Assembly: GCA_934792465.1 (NCBI GenBank)
Contig: CAKVOK010000011.1
Location: forward strand, 10,916-74,915
From: an uncultured Clostridia bacterium
GTDB taxonomy: Bacteria; Bacillota; Clostridia; RUG12999
DNA length: 64,000 bases
Reading direction: 5' to 3'
The stretch's first letter is position 1. Every line of letters begins with the position of its first letter. Below, in pieces: positions 8,901 to 18,500 of the stretch. The notes under the pieces are model-generated. The model did not search any database, was not told where the DNA came from, and worked only from the letters and a program-made list of their open reading frames with translations. The translations under genes and the position numbers were made by a program.

Positions 8901-10261
8901 GTGCGGACAAAGAAGTGTTTGAAATAAATGCCGATGGCATACTTAAAGCGAAGGACAGAGGGTATGCAATGCTGAAAGCGGTTTATCTCGACCCGAATAC
9001 GGATAACACAAACGGCGATGGCGGCAGCAATGTATTTACGGTGGAAATGCCCGTATATTCATATGTTTCAAAGGAAAACATGAACGTTGAAGAGGAGTAT
9101 AAGAAAGCGGCGGATTTAACTTTTGAAAACGGTGCGCTTAAAATTTGCGGTACGGATTTGAAAATAGGAATCGGAAGTAAAACGCTTGCTGAACTTACGG
9201 GATACCACAGTGTTGAGATACTGAAAATCAAAGATAAATTTGAAATATATACCGACGGTATAAAAACGGTTATGAATACCGAAAAAACGGAACTTTATCT
9301 AAGCGCTGCGGACTGCACACAGGCGGAGCTGTACAATCTTATAGGCAGCAAATGTACGGCGGAGTTTGTAAATGTGCGTCTTGATTCGAAAGGTATAAAA
9401 TGCGAATACGCATATGAGGATAAGGATGGCGACGAGGAAAGCGGAACGGTTATTTCGTGGTATGCGTCCGAAAACGAAAACGGAGGATATACGAAGGTTT
9501 CCGGGCAAAACGACAGGTATTTTACTGCGGCAGGATATGAGGGAATGTACCTGAAGGCGGAGGTTTTGCCGAAGAATAAGTATGAAGAGGGAACAGCCGT
9601 AAGAAGTGAAAAGGCGTATTTCGTGTCAAAGAATACGCAGCAGGGAGGCGGCTCGTCCGGCGGCGGAGGCTCACGCTCCGGCGGCAGCGGAATATCGGTA
9701 GGCGGCAGTGCCGCTGAAGGTGTGCAAAACAATATAATTGCAGTGGTGTATAAAGACGTAAACTCAACACACTGGGCGTTTAAAGCAATTTCGGAGCTTA
9801 CGGAATCGGGAGTGTTAAAGGGTTTTGCGGACGGCACGTTTCTGCCGGAAAAACCCGTTACCCGTGCGGAATTTATATGCGCTGTTTTAAGGCTGAAAAA
9901 AGAAGGCACGGCGGAGTATACGGGAGTATTCGGTGATGTTGCGGAGGACGATTGGTTTGCTCCATTCGTTCAAAAGGCATATGATAAGAAATATATTGCC
10001 GGCGATGGCGAAAACTTTAATCCAAACGCGGAGATAACGAGGGAAGAAGCAGCCGTTATATTGGCAAGAGCCTTTAAAATCAGCGGAAAGGGAGAAACAG
10101 CCTTTAACGACGATGAAAGTATAAGCGATTGGGCACGCGATGCCGTTGCGGCGCTTGCAAACCACGGCATATTAAACGGCACGGGCAACGGTATGTTCGA
10201 GCCGAAAAGCAGTACAACAAGAGCGCAGACAGCAGTTATATTGTCAAGGCTTGCCGATTAA
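5960..10261 (+). CDS. secreted SLH-anchored multidomain carbohydrate-binding-type protein
   Basis: Very large surface protein (1433 aa) with a signal peptide (residues 1-22, ending VCAQ) and no recognised catalytic domain. Order seen: a KNADT module (about 26-300; starts FTKNADTIATL, ends VVLYSMKQ), an Ig/Big_5-like unit (360-440), a bacterial Ig-2-like unit (SDNPEVISVSADGTATAHKK), a LamG/jelly-roll-like region (about 620-840), a second Ig pair, a Gly/Ser linker (about 1227-1250), and three SLH repeats (1263-1433) with TRAEF, TREEA and TRAQT signatures. The SLH repeats would bind the pyruvylated secondary wall polymer. It follows the binding lipoprotein by 15 bases with a good ribosome site, so it may hold polysaccharide at the surface for the enzymes downstream. 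That role is inference. Confidence 0.88.
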   Translation: MKRKSLIIFLAMLVSLLPPVCAQTTDGREYNLDFTKNADTIATLDCTDTDGNAYAQNVENWFGGIEESYGSGLYGGFGGLSADILKDSETQSFTAYYLSDDGETLTSDAQTVYKMDFCKEGYAVNTEDSYILSTARMSDGTTPSSLETRLNAVPTESVRFAVSIRAANRIKAAITYTDGTSDEAEISTTGWATMSNGANNIKKYFNKRSDGAKLKIVGKWSNGYRLVVPYGDSGALVKEPNTVSKNNKNITFGVVLYEMSANAAKIPEKIVLSVSDKYPVVLYSMKQCEIKNETLAAKIEEAESIIKEDRVAADNIDTLLCACEYADILEERGYVHDFSALRSFAYTAEPENGTKNLYNVNEISFNWKDLFDISALDITVKCGDEVLSGYTLETEGAQMKIKFENTLEGGKNYTVSFGGVTDTSGNFVPVPDYKIQTGGVYKGIEVSAAETNLPVGGSVRLAVYGIEESGSRTEISAGDAVFTSDNPEVISVSADGTATAHKKGSAVIKAEFEDKVPSNPNADENNKFYAYITLEAYSPITEITGSREDTTIYFGDDVTPQEVYFTDTETTEKIHAGFTYKDKVLYVVPEKLLDLTQKYFLTIRCEERTYSKTVSFETLMSEDFETADAYKRFTQNRWSGDKNGKKFNDINAENAKGNLVLGQGKAVGNGEATLGYAVDAESRNWKDYTVEFKYLTKESGYAAKDFVFYMLSQNTSQMCVIYDVKQAVTIGTGETYTRYRDNAQVLHTIENAEPEYADKTKFAENDLLVSGSMMGKDLSMRARTADSGELVYLKKTKLPVEPDTLYQTSGSFGIYASAVGAAETDVFYIDDVVCYKTNYGDEEYTASILYNARDLYNVTDVKFYWNVSTSDISKSNITITEDGTPYTDFDVVHSDNTTEIIFANPLEGEKQWKIAFEAVKDRDGGDILPAPLTFFTGGVYKIIKLSDNRFLQAGKNTEIYLEGTTEKDGVYKLVNDYISYSADKEVFEINADGILKAKDRGYAMLKAVYLDPNTDNTNGDGGSNVFTVEMPVYSYVSKENMNVEEEYKKAADLTFENGALKICGTDLKIGIGSKTLAELTGYHSVEILKIKDKFEIYTDGIKTVMNTEKTELYLSAADCTQAELYNLIGSKCTAEFVNVRLDSKGIKCEYAYEDKDGDEESGTVISWYASENENGGYTKVSGQNDRYFTAAGYEGMYLKAEVLPKNKYEEGTAVRSEKAYFVSKNTQQGGGSSGGGGSRSGGSGISVGGSAAEGVQNNIIAVVYKDVNSTHWAFKAISELTESGVLKGFADGTFLPEKPVTRAEFICAVLRLKKEGTAEYTGVFGDVAEDDWFAPFVQKAYDKKYIAGDGENFNPNAEITREEAAVILARAFKISGKGETAFNDDESISDWARDAVAALANHGILNGTGNGMFEPKSSTTRAQTAVILSRLAD

Positions 10262-10275
10262 AGGAGGAGGTTAAA

Positions 10276-12951
10276 ATGATAAAAAGACTTATATGCTTTA
10301 TATGTGCGTTATGCCTTTTGTCACTGCCCTGCGTCTGTGCGGAGGAGTACAAAACCGATTATACAAAAGAAATAGAGTTTCTTACAAAACTGGGTGTAAA
10401 AACCGACAAAATAAATGCGGAAACAAAAATCACCCGAGGACAAACAGCAATAGCTTTTGCGCAGGCGCTGAATATTGAAAACAGCGAGGAAGATACAAAG
10501 CAGATTTATCTTGATGTAAACAGCGGTGATTCGGCATACAAGGCTGTGTATGCTTTAAGAAAACGCGGTATACTGTCGGATTCGGACAGCAGACTGTTTA
10601 ACCCCGACAATGAGATTACGTATAACGAGGTTATAAAAATGGCTGCGTCTGCGTTGGGGTATGAAAAGTTCGCACAGGCAAACGGCGGATACCCCGGCGG
10701 CTATATAAAAGCGGCTGCGGACGCAGGCATTTTGAAGAAAATAGACGGCGACGGTGTTATAACAAAGGCAGAGGTATATGCACTGCTGTACAACGTGCTG
10801 TTTGCGGATATTATGGAAGTAAGCGAGATAAAAACGGGTAAGGACGGCAAGCCGCAGATTAAATTTCAAAAAGGTAAAACGGCGTTGACGGATTACCGGG
10901 GACTTACAAAGAAATCGGGGCAGCTTACGGCAACGTATTATGCAAGCATTTACGGAAAAAACACATCGTCTGAGGACAGCATTGTAATAGACGGAAAGAC
11001 ATACAAATCGTTGGCGGACGTAAGTATAAGCGACGTAGGTGCGTATACGGAATACTATGTTGACGATGATGACGTTGTGTATGCGGTAATACAAAAAAAC
11101 AGTACAATTTATACTTTTGATTCCGATGACATCGGCAACAAGACAACACCGAACATGATTTATTATTATACGGAAAGCGGCAAGGAAAAAAGATTTGCCG
11201 TATCGCCGGGCGCATACTATATGCTTAATGCAAAACCGATAGTAAATCCTACAAACGTGCAGATGATTCCGGCATACGGTAAACTGGAACTTACGGATAT
11301 TGATGAAGATGATGTCATTGATGTTGTTAAAATATGGAATTACAAAAGCTATTATATAACAAGTATGGCTGGAGATAAATTCTTTGTGTCGGAGAACGAT
11401 GACGGAATAACTTATGTAAAATATAAGGATTTGGATAAGACCGTTACGGTATTCGATAAGAATATGAACGAAATAAACGAAAGCCGCATACAGACGGGCA
11501 AGGTTGTGACGTTGGCGGAAAATGCCGATACGCTGATTATATTTGTTTCCGACGAAACCTTTTCGGGCGTTATGGAGGCTGAAAGCGATGATGGCAGAAT
11601 ATTAATAGACGGGCTTTCGTATAAGTATCTGCCGAGCTGCAAGCTTAAGGATTCCTACGGTAAAAAGCTTAAATATTATATGGACGTAAATGAAACGGTA
11701 GTATATGCCGATACGGAGGAGGAAACGGATTATGCAATGTTGTATGCGGTAGGCAGACAGAACGGAGCCGGCGGCAACAGCATAGAGGTTAAGCTGTATG
11801 ATAAAGGATATTTTGATATTTACGAGACCGAAAGCAAAATACGTTTCAGCGAAGATGGCGGCACGACATTTAAAACAATTCCGTGCGGCGAACTGTACGA
11901 CAAATTTTACGATTCCGCTAAAGACGGCATACGCCGCCAGCTTATAAAATATGGTTTGAGGGATAATAAGTTGCGTACTGTGATTAAGGCAAGAGAGGAA
12001 GCGGCAGCGAACGAGGACGAGTTCAGACTGAATATGAACTACGGCGAGGACGTTGAGTGGAACATGGGTACAAGACAGGTAATGTACAAGTCTGACGATT
12101 CAAGCATTAATTATATGTGGAGCAACTCGGGAACCTATGTGTATATTATGAACGATAATGAAAAGGACTGTTCATATGCAAGCATGGACTCCATGTTCGG
12201 CGGACATTATGCGGTGTACGGCGATGTGGCGCAGTACTATACAAACGTTAAAGGCTATGAGCTTACGGAAATGGGGTATCTTAAATATATCGTAATAGAA
12301 ACGGATAAAGTAGTTGAGAAAAAGACAACGTATTCTTCGCCGCTTGCAATGGTAACGGGCAATAAAAAAATTCTGGATTCGGACGGCAGCGAAGTTGATT
12401 CGGTGGAGGCATATACGAACGAAAACGGCACAAGAGCCGTGCCGATTAAGGAGAATTTAATTCCGCTGGACGCCGACCTTAAAAATACCGTGCGCGACCA
12501 CCACACACGTTATGCGGCCGGAACGGTAGCTTTCGGCGACCTTAAAAAAGGCGATATAATACAGTTTGTCAAGGATACGTTTTCGGGTCGTGTAACGGCA
12601 TTCACTCTGCTTAGCCGCGGCGATGATATGGCGGCAGATTACAGCAACAATAAGTTTAACAGCAACAGGTGGGATTCCGTTATAACAGGAACTGTAGAAG
12701 AAAAAAGCGCTTTCGGAATAAAGATAAGAGGAAATGCCATAGAACACGCGGTATACGGAAATTCGATACCTATTATGATGGAAGCGGAAAGAGATACGGC
12801 AGAAAGCTTTGACAAGGTGTACAGATACATAAGTGACAAGGAAAAATTTGAGCTTGTTACTCCAAATGATTTGTACGAGGGCGCAAGGGTATGGTGTTAT
12901 GTTGAGGATAAATATTATCAGTACGGCGTTATACTTGTTATAATCGAGTAA
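10276..12951 (+). CDS. secreted protein with N-terminal SLH repeats and large unrecognised body
   Basis: The start is ATG 10276, behind AAGGAGGAGG; the longer open frame from 10129 overlaps the previous gene and has no such site. The 892-aa product has a signal peptide (ends CVCAEE), then three degenerate SLH repeats (about residues 24-185: ITRGQTAIAFAQAL, DVNSGDSAYKAVYALRKRGI, ITKAEVYALLYNVL). The remaining ~700 residues are beta-rich and acidic with repeated short DxDDV-type stretches, and match no family I know. The protein at 40653 has the same architecture and the same place in its locus, so this is a paralogous pair linked to SLH-type polysaccharide loci. A wall-anchored scaffold or glycan-binding role is inferred only from context. 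Confidence 0.85.
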   Translation: MIKRLICFICALCLLSLPCVCAEEYKTDYTKEIEFLTKLGVKTDKINAETKITRGQTAIAFAQALNIENSEEDTKQIYLDVNSGDSAYKAVYALRKRGILSDSDSRLFNPDNEITYNEVIKMAASALGYEKFAQANGGYPGGYIKAAADAGILKKIDGDGVITKAEVYALLYNVLFADIMEVSEIKTGKDGKPQIKFQKGKTALTDYRGLTKKSGQLTATYYASIYGKNTSSEDSIVIDGKTYKSLADVSISDVGAYTEYYVDDDDVVYAVIQKNSTIYTFDSDDIGNKTTPNMIYYYTESGKEKRFAVSPGAYYMLNAKPIVNPTNVQMIPAYGKLELTDIDEDDVIDVVKIWNYKSYYITSMAGDKFFVSENDDGITYVKYKDLDKTVTVFDKNMNEINESRIQTGKVVTLAENADTLIIFVSDETFSGVMEAESDDGRILIDGLSYKYLPSCKLKDSYGKKLKYYMDVNETVVYADTEEETDYAMLYAVGRQNGAGGNSIEVKLYDKGYFDIYETESKIRFSEDGGTTFKTIPCGELYDKFYDSAKDGIRRQLIKYGLRDNKLRTVIKAREEAAANEDEFRLNMNYGEDVEWNMGTRQVMYKSDDSSINYMWSNSGTYVYIMNDNEKDCSYASMDSMFGGHYAVYGDVAQYYTNVKGYELTEMGYLKYIVIETDKVVEKKTTYSSPLAMVTGNKKILDSDGSEVDSVEAYTNENGTRAVPIKENLIPLDADLKNTVRDHHTRYAAGTVAFGDLKKGDIIQFVKDTFSGRVTAFTLLSRGDDMAADYSNNKFNSNRWDSVITGTVEEKSAFGIKIRGNAIEHAVYGNSIPIMMEAERDTAESFDKVYRYISDKEKFELVTPNDLYEGARVWCYVEDKYYQYGVILVIIE

Positions 12952-12966
12952 AGGAGGAACGAGCAT

Positions 12967-15552
12967 ATGAAAAAAGCAATAAGCCTGATTGCCGCAGCGA
13001 TTATTATCATTTCGGGAATTTCCGCCACTGCGGCAAAAAACACGGGAATGATAATATATGTTGCGCCGGACGGCAGCGATGAAAACACCGGCAGTATGAG
13101 TGCACCGCTTGCAACTCTGAAAGGGGCGAGGGATAAGGTAAGAGAAATTAAAAAAACATTCGGACTTCCCGAAAACGGGATAACGGTATATTTCAGAGGC
13201 GGAGAATATTTTTGGACCGAGCCTGTGGAATTTACCGATGAGGATTCGGGAACGGCGGAGGCTGTGATAAAATACAGTGCGTATCTCGGAGAAGAGCCTT
13301 GCTTTACGGGTGGCACAAGAATACCGGGCACAGAGTTTTCAAAGGTGACGGACGAAAATATTTTGAAAAGACTTCGCGGCGGACAGGCGACGCGCGAACG
13401 TGTAAGGCAGATTAATATAAGAGATTATTTCACGAAGTTTAAAACCGAACACGGACTCGGTGAAACGTATCTCATGGATTGGTATCCGTACATATATGAT
13501 GTTTCCGGAATAAGCTATACCAGGTACGAGCAGTACAGAAATTATTACATAAACACATATTTCGGCGGTGATGAGGAAAAAGCGCTGAAATATATGGAGC
13601 AGTGGGGACCTGCGGACAGGGAAGGCACTATAAAAAGAAGTGTATATTCAATAGGCGATAATCCGGCACTGTGGTCGGCGAGATACCCGAACAGAGAAAA
13701 AGGCGAGGGCGGCGTTGAAGAAAATCCGTACCCCGTGTATATGAAGCTGGGCGAGGTTGTGAGCAGTCCGTGGACGGAAAACCCCGAGGATTATACAAAA
13801 AGCGGTATTGCGCATTATGATGATGACAGAATTTCAAACTATGCCGGCTATGACGATGTGTGGATAGACCAGTATTCGACAATTTTCTATCACGATATGC
13901 TCAGGCTTAAAAATATCGATACGGAAAACAAAACGATAGAAACAGTAACAAGACCGTCTCATTCATGGCGGGAGGGCAGAGATTTCTGCATATTCAACGT
14001 ACTTGAAGAAATGGATGCACCGGGCGAAATGTATATCGACAAAAACACGGGCATGATGTATATTTATCCGAACGGCGATTTGGACAACGAGTTTTTAAAT
14101 ATTGCCGTTTACGGCGATGAATGGATGATAACGACAGACGGCACATCGTTTGTGGAGTTTAACGGAATTTCGGTTGAAAATACGCAGGGCAGCGGAATTA
14201 TGATTTCCGGCGGCGACAGTGTGGTTGTAAACTGCTGTAACTTCCGAGATATGGGTCAAAAGGCGATAGCGTTGGGCGATGCGAATAAGGTGCGCTACTG
14301 GCAGCTGCCGAACGAATGGAGAGCGGCGGGCAGACCGACGGACGAAACTTATAACGATGTTATAATGGATTATTACGAGTATTATACGGACGAGGCAAGA
14401 AGTGTGGATGAGCTGGGTAAAAACCATAAATTCTACGGCAGCCATATTAAAAACACGGGTATGTGTGCGGTAAGCGTAACAGGCGGCAATTCGTGGCGGG
14501 ACGAGGAATGCAATTATGTCATAGAAAACTGTGATATAACCTATCCCGGAGTTTACAAACCGACATATGAGGCGGCAATAAATTTTGGAAACGCATTCGG
14601 AGTGAAGATTATAAATAATGTGTTTGCCCATGCGCCGGGACAGCTTATAAACGGCTATCTGCTGAAAGGTGAAATAGCATATAACTATTTTTACGATGCC
14701 ATGAGCTTTATGATAGACCAGGGTATGGTGTATTTGAACTATACGGTTATGGGTCTGGATATAGATATTCATAATAACTGGTTCAGGCAAATTCCGGAGG
14801 ACGACCATAAACCGCCGTATCATACACAAAGATTCGGTATATATTTTGACGACGGCGTAACGCAGGGACTTAAAATACGTGATAATATATTCCAGAATCT
14901 TACCTCCGCCATGCAGAAGCCGGTTGTAAACAGCGAAGTAACCGGAAATATATTTATAGAATGTGTGGATTTACATTCAAAATATACGGTGGCTATGACA
15001 TCAACAAAGGATTTGTTTATGTATCCTGCGGTTTCAACCGACGATTTCTGGCATAATGAAAAGAATCAGGAAATGACAAAGAATCTCCCGGCGCAGTATA
15101 GGGAATGGAATTATATTCTGGCGCTTTTGCCCGTGAATGCCGAAGGAGAAGTAGGTGAGCATTACAGAAAGCTGTGGAGCGAAAAATATCCGCGTATAAT
15201 GAATTATCTGAATACTATAGAAACCGGGGCACATAAGGGAAATTTCTTTGTAGACATAAGAAACAACCTTATTGTTAAACGCGAAAGAAAGGATTGGTTT
15301 GCCAACGGATTCAAGTTTGAGGATATGGAACAGGCACCGGCAACCGGCTGCGCAATAGAGAATAACGTATATTACGACAATAACGATTGCTTTAAGGATT
15401 ACTATAACGGCGATTATACGTTAAAGGACAATTTTGCTGCAAAATACGGTTTAAAATCGGTTAATCAGTCGGAAATAGGCAATACAACGGAGGTAACGGG
15501 TACGCAGCTTTACAAAATAACGGTAACCGAGGCAGACGAGGTCGGCAAATAA
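12967..15552 (+). CDS. secreted right-handed parallel beta-helix protein, putative polysaccharide-active enzyme
   Basis: The 861-aa secreted protein has a signal peptide (cleavage near TAAKN) and opens IYVAPDGSDENTGSMSAPLA, the N-terminal signature of pectate-lyase-fold proteins of the DUF1565/GH141-like type. Seen further on are LATLKGARDKVREIK, FTGGTRIPG, a disc of helix turns with repeated ENTQGSGIMISGG and GNSWRDEECNYVIENC, and DIHNNWFRQIP. No anchor is visible. It is closely related to the first ~830 residues of the protein at 19380. Such folds include pectate lyases, GH28, GH120 and GH141 enzymes. Which activity applies cannot be told here; a GH141-like hydrolase is my best guess. It lies 15 bases after the SLH gene with AAAGGAGG upstream. 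Confidence 0.85.
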   Translation: MKKAISLIAAAIIIISGISATAAKNTGMIIYVAPDGSDENTGSMSAPLATLKGARDKVREIKKTFGLPENGITVYFRGGEYFWTEPVEFTDEDSGTAEAVIKYSAYLGEEPCFTGGTRIPGTEFSKVTDENILKRLRGGQATRERVRQINIRDYFTKFKTEHGLGETYLMDWYPYIYDVSGISYTRYEQYRNYYINTYFGGDEEKALKYMEQWGPADREGTIKRSVYSIGDNPALWSARYPNREKGEGGVEENPYPVYMKLGEVVSSPWTENPEDYTKSGIAHYDDDRISNYAGYDDVWIDQYSTIFYHDMLRLKNIDTENKTIETVTRPSHSWREGRDFCIFNVLEEMDAPGEMYIDKNTGMMYIYPNGDLDNEFLNIAVYGDEWMITTDGTSFVEFNGISVENTQGSGIMISGGDSVVVNCCNFRDMGQKAIALGDANKVRYWQLPNEWRAAGRPTDETYNDVIMDYYEYYTDEARSVDELGKNHKFYGSHIKNTGMCAVSVTGGNSWRDEECNYVIENCDITYPGVYKPTYEAAINFGNAFGVKIINNVFAHAPGQLINGYLLKGEIAYNYFYDAMSFMIDQGMVYLNYTVMGLDIDIHNNWFRQIPEDDHKPPYHTQRFGIYFDDGVTQGLKIRDNIFQNLTSAMQKPVVNSEVTGNIFIECVDLHSKYTVAMTSTKDLFMYPAVSTDDFWHNEKNQEMTKNLPAQYREWNYILALLPVNAEGEVGEHYRKLWSEKYPRIMNYLNTIETGAHKGNFFVDIRNNLIVKRERKDWFANGFKFEDMEQAPATGCAIENNVYYDNNDCFKDYYNGDYTLKDNFAAKYGLKSVNQSEIGNTTEVTGTQLYKITVTEADEVGK

Positions 15553-15560
15553 GATAACAA

Positions 15561-15574
15561 TGCCGTATATCGGC
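15561..15574 (+). promoter_or_regulatory. short leader hairpin TGCCG-TATAT-CGGCA
   Basis: A 5-bp stem with a 5-base loop lies between two genes and upstream of AAGGAGGG. It resembles the GCCG-N8-CGGC leaders but has a shorter loop and sits farther from the ribosome site. Confidence 0.3.
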
Positions 15575-15597
15575 AAAATATAAGGAGGGTAAGGTCT

Positions 15598-18500
15598 ATG
15601 AACAAAAATTTTTTAAGGAGGCATAATTTTATGGGCAAAAAAATTGTTTCGGTTGTGCTTGCGGCACTTCTGGCATCGGCAAATATCTGCTGTGCGCAGG
15701 AAACGGAGGCAGGCAAAAGGTACACGTCGGTAAATATCTCCGATTTGTGTACGCATACTTTTACGGTACTCAACACGGAAAGCGGCAGCACAGAGGTCAA
15801 GAGTGCGGCGACGCTTTACGACGGGAAAACGGGAAGCGGCGATGTCTATTCAACAAGAGACAAACAAACATTCGAAAGCTATGAAATCGAAATGCCGGAA
15901 GTAAAATCGGTGGAAAAGGTGAGAATACATATCAACGCCGGCAGAGATTGGCTTGACGGTGAAAGAAGTACGGCCGTAACGTTAAAGGACGAAAACGGCA
16001 CCGAGATTAAAACGGTTACAAATGTTTTGGAAGAAACCGGATATATCTGGGCAGAATACGACTTTGGCGGCGCTTACGGCAAGAAATTGTCGTTTTCACA
16101 GACAAATTCAAAAAATATACTTTGCATAGACGAAACCGAGGTTTGCGATGCCGGTATGGTAAGCGTACCGTTTGAAAAAAATGCGGATTCGATTGTTTCT
16201 CTTGATAAAACGGATGAAAACGGTGTAAGCTATGCCGAAATAAGCGGCGATGTACCGTTTATGGACAATTTGCCGACAAATTATTTCAGCGGACAGTTCG
16301 GCGCACACGATTCATCATATTTCGGTACGGATGGCAGTATTACCGTAAAAAGAAAATACAGGGAATCCGACAGTGCAACAAGCGTTATAACATCGGCAAC
16401 CGAGTATGTTAAAATACCTGTTAACTATGAAGAATGTGCAACGGGTGTTGCGGACGCGTTTATGCTGAGAACACCTAAGGACGGAGAAGCCGGCGGAAAA
16501 ATAAGTCTTACGGCGGATTTAAAACAATTACCCACAAAAAAGCTTTATGTTTTGGCTGCTCATGCGACAGCGGCAACCGTTCAGGCGGTAATAGCCTATG
16601 ATGATAATACCACAGATACCGTTTCGGTAAGCGGAAATGCGGCAGCACAGCTGAAAACGGGAAATTATCCCGTATTCGGTGATGAATCAAAAGCAAAGAT
16701 TTACGGTACATACAGCCGCGGCTATACGCTGATTTATCCGTACAGCTATTCAGCGGCATTGGTTAAAACGGAAAATACGGTGTCCAGGGACGGCAGCAAC
16801 CACACAATAGGTGAAATTTTGTATGAAATAACACCGGACCCGACAAAAATACCGGTATCGGTAACGCTTACAAACACAAATAACGTAAACTACCCCACAC
16901 TTGTATATTCGATAATGCAGCAGGGCGCTGCGGTTTCGGAAATGATGGAAACGGTAAAAGCGGCGGAAAACCTTGAAAACGGTATGTGGACAGAGGAAGA
17001 TATTCGCCTGATAGATAAAGCAAGCGCATATGCGGATATTCTTGAAGGCAAATATGCTTATGATTTTTCGGCGGTAAGGGCATTAAAGGCGGCTGCGGAA
17101 AAGCAAAGAGATTTGGTAGGCATTAAAAATATTGACTTTGAAAAAAATGCCGATACGCTTATTACGCCTGTTGACGGCAAAGCGGAAATAAACCCCGATA
17201 CATGGTTTGCGGGACTCTTGGATAACTACAGCGGCGGATTTTTTGAAGGCGGCTTTACGGGCGGCGATATGTCTGTATATAACGGCAAAATTTCGGACGG
17301 CTGCATAACCGTAAACGAAAGAGTTCACGACGAAGTATCAAACGCAAAAACCGAAAGCTTTGCGGGCGCAAGGCAGTATAAAATACCGGTAAATGCTTTA
17401 AACGACGAAGAAAACGATTCGTTTATAATCTCAACAAGCATTCCTTACGGAAAAACCTCCGCACCGGAAAGCGTAACCGCAAGCCTGAAACAAATCCCGT
17501 CATCATCGGTATATTTACTTACGAACAGACGAGGTAGCGTGGCATTCAGAGCATCGGTAGCATATGCGGACGGCACAACGGACGATTATACGATAAAGAG
17601 TGCGCAAAGCGGCAATGCCGGCGGATACGATATGTATGAACACGTAAAAATAAACGAGGACGGCAGTGTTGAAAGAAATGTAACAAACATGACGTCAAGA
17701 GCGGTAGGCACACTGTCTATGGGTTATGCATCGTATAAAACAGATAAAATGACAGACGGTACAAGAGACAGTGAGGCAAGCCAAATCGGCAATAGTACCA
17801 GAAATCTTATATTAAGTGAAATTAAGCTTAACGCAGGTAAAGTGCCTGTGTCGGTTAAGGTTTACAATACGGAGATATATCCGGTTGCGATTTATTCGAT
17901 AGCCCAGGAAACGCTTGGCGCAGAGGCAATGAAAGCGGCGCTGGAGGAAACGAGAAGTCTTAGCTTTACGGACGAGGATTTTGCGGCGAAAGCGGCAATG
18001 GCGGCAAATTACAGACAGGTTTTGGCAGAGTGCGGAATTATCAACATAAAGGATTACGGATTTGTGGATAAATTCAAGGCGCAGCTTAATGCGGAAAAGA
18101 ACGTGTATGCGGATTTGTCGGAATATGCAGATACAGACCTTATAACCGTAAAGAACGCACCGTTGCCGTCAAACGGCAGAACTGTGCCTGAATCGCAGCA
18201 AAACACAGACCATAACTATAACGTATACTATAACGGCAATGCAATTCCCGATGATGGAGTAATAAGCATGAATGCTCCTACAAACAGTAAGTTTGCACAG
18301 GTAAACGGCGCAGCTGCCGGGCAGATGTATAAACTGTCCGGTGCATATAAGGGTGAGGGGAATGATGCCGTAAAGGTACTGCCGGGAGCGGAAAAAGAAA
18401 TTACTTTCGGTGGTGCGGAAGGATATGCAAAAACACTTAGCTTTATGCTTGATACGGTGTATGCCGGCGAAACTCCGAATCCCAGTGGTGAAAATATAAC

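Noticed and set aside
5960..10261. Reading the KNADT protein as an enzyme
   Set aside because: No conserved acidic pair or known catalytic motif was found; only binding-type and anchor domains are visible.
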